NCBI RefSeq assembly: GCF_016107535.1
Contig: NZ_JABASQ010000002.1
Span: 248,001 to 312,000, forward strand
From: Psychrobacter cibarius
GTDB taxonomy: Bacteria > Pseudomonadota > Gammaproteobacteria > Pseudomonadales > Moraxellaceae
DNA length: 64,000 nucleotides
Reading direction: 5' to 3'
In this document: one piece after another, positions 62,577-64,000 of the stretch
How positions within the stretch are numbered: position 1 is the first letter of the stretch
How the letters are laid out: each line of letters begins with the position of its first letter
The notes under the pieces: generated by a model
What the model was told of the DNA's origin: nothing
Seen by the model: the letters and a program-made list of their open reading frames with translations, nothing else
Databases searched by the model: none
Translations under genes and position numbers: made by a program

Positions 62577-63500
62577 ATGAATAAATCAATGGTGTTACCT
62601 ATTGCACTTTCTTTGCTGACATTTACTCTTGCTGGCTGCGGCGGGGAGGATGATGGTATTTATGGTTCGGGTAATAATAAGATTACGCTGACCAGCTTTG
62701 ACAATAGCTATGATAAGCAAGCGAAAGATAGCGCCATTGCACGCATCGATGAGACCTACCGTACTGGTGAGCGTGAAATCAAGATAAAAAATATCGTTAA
62801 TAATTATAGTAATCAAGGTTTGAATACTTTGGACAGAACGGTATTGGCAGACAACTTCGAAGGGCGACTGGATAATAAAAATATTGAAGTTGATAACCGC
62901 ACTGTCAAACGTCCTATCTATGAAAAAGACAGTAATAACAAGCTAGACTATGAAACCAATTATAAGATGCTTAACTTATCAGGCTTGCAGGCAAACAGTT
63001 ATAGCGCTGGTACAAACATAAATAACAGTCGCGGTATTCTCACGGACTTAAATAATTATCCTAAGATTCAAGCCAATGCAGAGTTTCCGATAGGCTCTGT
63101 TTGCTATATTCCAGTAGTCGAGAGCGAACGCTCGTTTTTAGCCTTTAACGACAAAAACAAGACGGGATATACATCGCTCGATAAGTGGATCGATGCAGCT
63201 GAAGACCGCTTTAGCGATGATAGAGGCTACAGAACCTCTGAGTTTGGTGTAGGCATCGGCAATAAGCAAAAAGCGGCACAAGTGACGTTCTTAGAATACC
63301 GAAATCAGCCTGCTTATCAGTACAATGGGGTCGAATATAACGATGGCACGAATGATAAAAATGCTATTTATGAAGCAAATTATGTTGCCGAAGGTGTGAT
63401 AAATCCGAATACCAACAGTATTCGCGGTGTGGTGGATTGTACGATAGTCAATGAAGTCGCAGGAGATTTCTTGGCCGCACAAATCAAACGCTACTATTAA
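62577..63500 (+). CDS. Lipoprotein of unknown function
   Basis: 307 residues. The signal peptide ends in the lipobox LAGC with Cys near residue 21, followed by GGEDDG. The mature region is Asn/Asp/Tyr-rich with no recognised domain; FPIGSVCYIPVVESERSFLAFN and GVGIGNKQKAAQVTFLEYRN are its most ordered-looking segments. Cys occurs only at the lipid anchor, near 180 (SVCYIP) and near 290 (VDCTIV), the last two possibly forming a disulfide. No strong ribosome-binding site. Single gene with a terminator. Envelope location is inferred from the lipobox; function unknown. Confidence 0.78.
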   Translation: MNKSMVLPIALSLLTFTLAGCGGEDDGIYGSGNNKITLTSFDNSYDKQAKDSAIARIDETYRTGEREIKIKNIVNNYSNQGLNTLDRTVLADNFEGRLDNKNIEVDNRTVKRPIYEKDSNNKLDYETNYKMLNLSGLQANSYSAGTNINNSRGILTDLNNYPKIQANAEFPIGSVCYIPVVESERSFLAFNDKNKTGYTSLDKWIDAAEDRFSDDRGYRTSEFGVGIGNKQKAAQVTFLEYRNQPAYQYNGVEYNDGTNDKNAIYEANYVAEGVINPNTNSIRGVVDCTIVNEVAGDFLAAQIKRYY

Positions 63501-63532
63501 TCATAAAAACGCATCATGTTAAAAAACTGACC

Positions 63533-63568
63533 AACACTCTCTATTTGACTATCTAGGGAGTGTTTTTT
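63533..63568 (+). terminator. Terminator of the 62577-63500 lipoprotein gene
   Basis: AACACTCTCTA, loop, TAGGGAGTGTT followed by six T. Near-perfect stem, 32 bases past the stop, separating it from prfC. Confidence 0.85.
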
Positions 63569-63688
63569 TATGCGCTAATTCTGCACCTTGACGCTAAATC
63601 CGCTACAATACGCTCATTATTTATTCTATTTAGTTAGATTACTGTCTAAAAGACAGCCTTTTTGAAGTTAAGGTTGAAGCCAAAAATT

Positions 63689-64000
63689 ATGAGCGTAGAT
63701 CCAAAGAAATTAAACAAAGAAGTGGCTAAACGCCGTACTTTCGCCATTATCTCGCATCCCGATGCAGGTAAGACCACCATGACTGAAAAGTTACTGTTAT
63801 GGGGTCAGGCAATTCAGGTAGTAGGCGAGGTCAAAGGCCGCAAAACTGATCGACATGCGACATCAGACTGGATGAGTATGGAGCAAGAGCGTGGTATCTC
63901 GATCACCACTTCTGTCATGCAGTTTCCTTATCAAGACCATGTGGTCAATCTATTGGATACACCGGGTCACGCCGATTTTAGTGAAGATACCTATCGTACC
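63689..64000 (+). CDS. prfC: Peptide chain release factor 3 (3' end outside window)
   Basis: GTPase that recycles class-1 release factors, here with only the first 104 residues visible. It starts [23 protein letters not shown]1 is [18 protein letters not shown] and G2 is ERGISITTS, with [20 protein letters not shown] as G3. RF3 rather than EF-G is indicated by [21 protein letters not shown] and the [13 protein letters not shown] spacing. The ATG at 63689 is preceded by GTTAAGGTTGAAG, with AAGG 14 bases upstream, a slightly long spacing. The frame remains open to the window end. Confidence 0.96.
   Translation, partial: MSVDPKKLNKEVAKRRTFAIISHPDAGKTTMTEKLLLWGQAIQVVGEVKGRKTDRHATSDWMSMEQERGISITTSVMQFPYQDHVVNLLDTPGHADFSEDTYRT

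Noticed and set aside
1-64000. CRISPR array, tRNA or rRNA gene, prophage or integron
   Set aside because: No regularly spaced 25-40 base direct repeats, tRNA cloverleaf, rRNA-like stretch, phage gene or integrase was seen in any intergenic region examined.

Overview
The window looks like chromosome of a Moraxellaceae gammaproteobacterium, most likely Psychrobacter. The evidence is moderate-to-low GC, lipoprotein and envelope genes of the Acinetobacter/Psychrobacter type, and the Pseudomonadales gene neighbourhood relA - rlmD - cysM - gacS/barA-type kinase. Genus is inferred from protein flavour and gene order; no rRNA or tRNA gene was seen. No prophage, CRISPR array, intact insertion sequence or integrase was found. 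Most of the window is housekeeping chromosome with small accessory patches.

Layout. 1-2.6 kb: typA (first codons lie outside the window) and mscL. 2.7-10.9 kb, minus strand: a small exported protein, mutM, relA, rlmD, a PolB-type exonuclease and cysM. 11.4-17.5 kb, plus strand: a large GacS/BarA-like hybrid kinase, a crotonase-family enzyme and a Bcr/CflA efflux pump. 17.8-22.3 kb: a five-gene signalling cluster made of a solute-binding lipoprotein, a membrane CheA-like kinase, a CheY-like regulator and two CheX-like phosphatases. 22.7-24.7 kb: rpsB-tsf. 24.9-32.0 kb: a lytic transglycosylase, an LrgA/LrgB pair, hflX, a PlsC-type acyltransferase, an aldo/keto reductase and an FKBP-type prolyl isomerase. 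32.3-34.3 kb: a plus-strand patch with a small lipoprotein, a cold-shock/DUF1294 protein and an orphan Hint-domain protein, lying between fkpB and ileS-lspA, which are commonly contiguous elsewhere. 34.4-40.7 kb, minus strand: lspA, ileS, a ScsD-like thioredoxin with a hexanucleotide repeat, and a GNAT-nitrilase fusion. 41.3-46.9 kb: a BLUF photoreceptor, a D-2-hydroxyglutarate-type dehydrogenase divergent from serA, a small unknown gene and trhO. 47.2-53.9 kb: a DUF2569 protein, a Sel1-repeat protein, metX-metW, hemH, a BPSS1780-type membrane protein and an acidic small protein. 54.1-64 kb: a beta-helix lipoprotein, an SDR, an unknown membrane protein with a possible attenuated leader, an outer-membrane-like protein, polA, ohr, a lipoprotein and the 5' part of prfC.

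How the genes fit together. relA, the GacS-type kinase, typA, hflX and prfC are stress- and translation-control genes. serA with the D-2-hydroxyglutarate dehydrogenase, cysM, and metX/metW cover serine, cysteine and methionine synthesis. mutM, ohr, polA and the exonuclease cover oxidative damage and DNA repair. The most unusual items are the CheA-like cluster without any CheW or chemoreceptor, the splicing-dead Hint protein, three diverged copies of an ~80 bp intergenic repeat, and a 171 bp MITE-like element next to metW.
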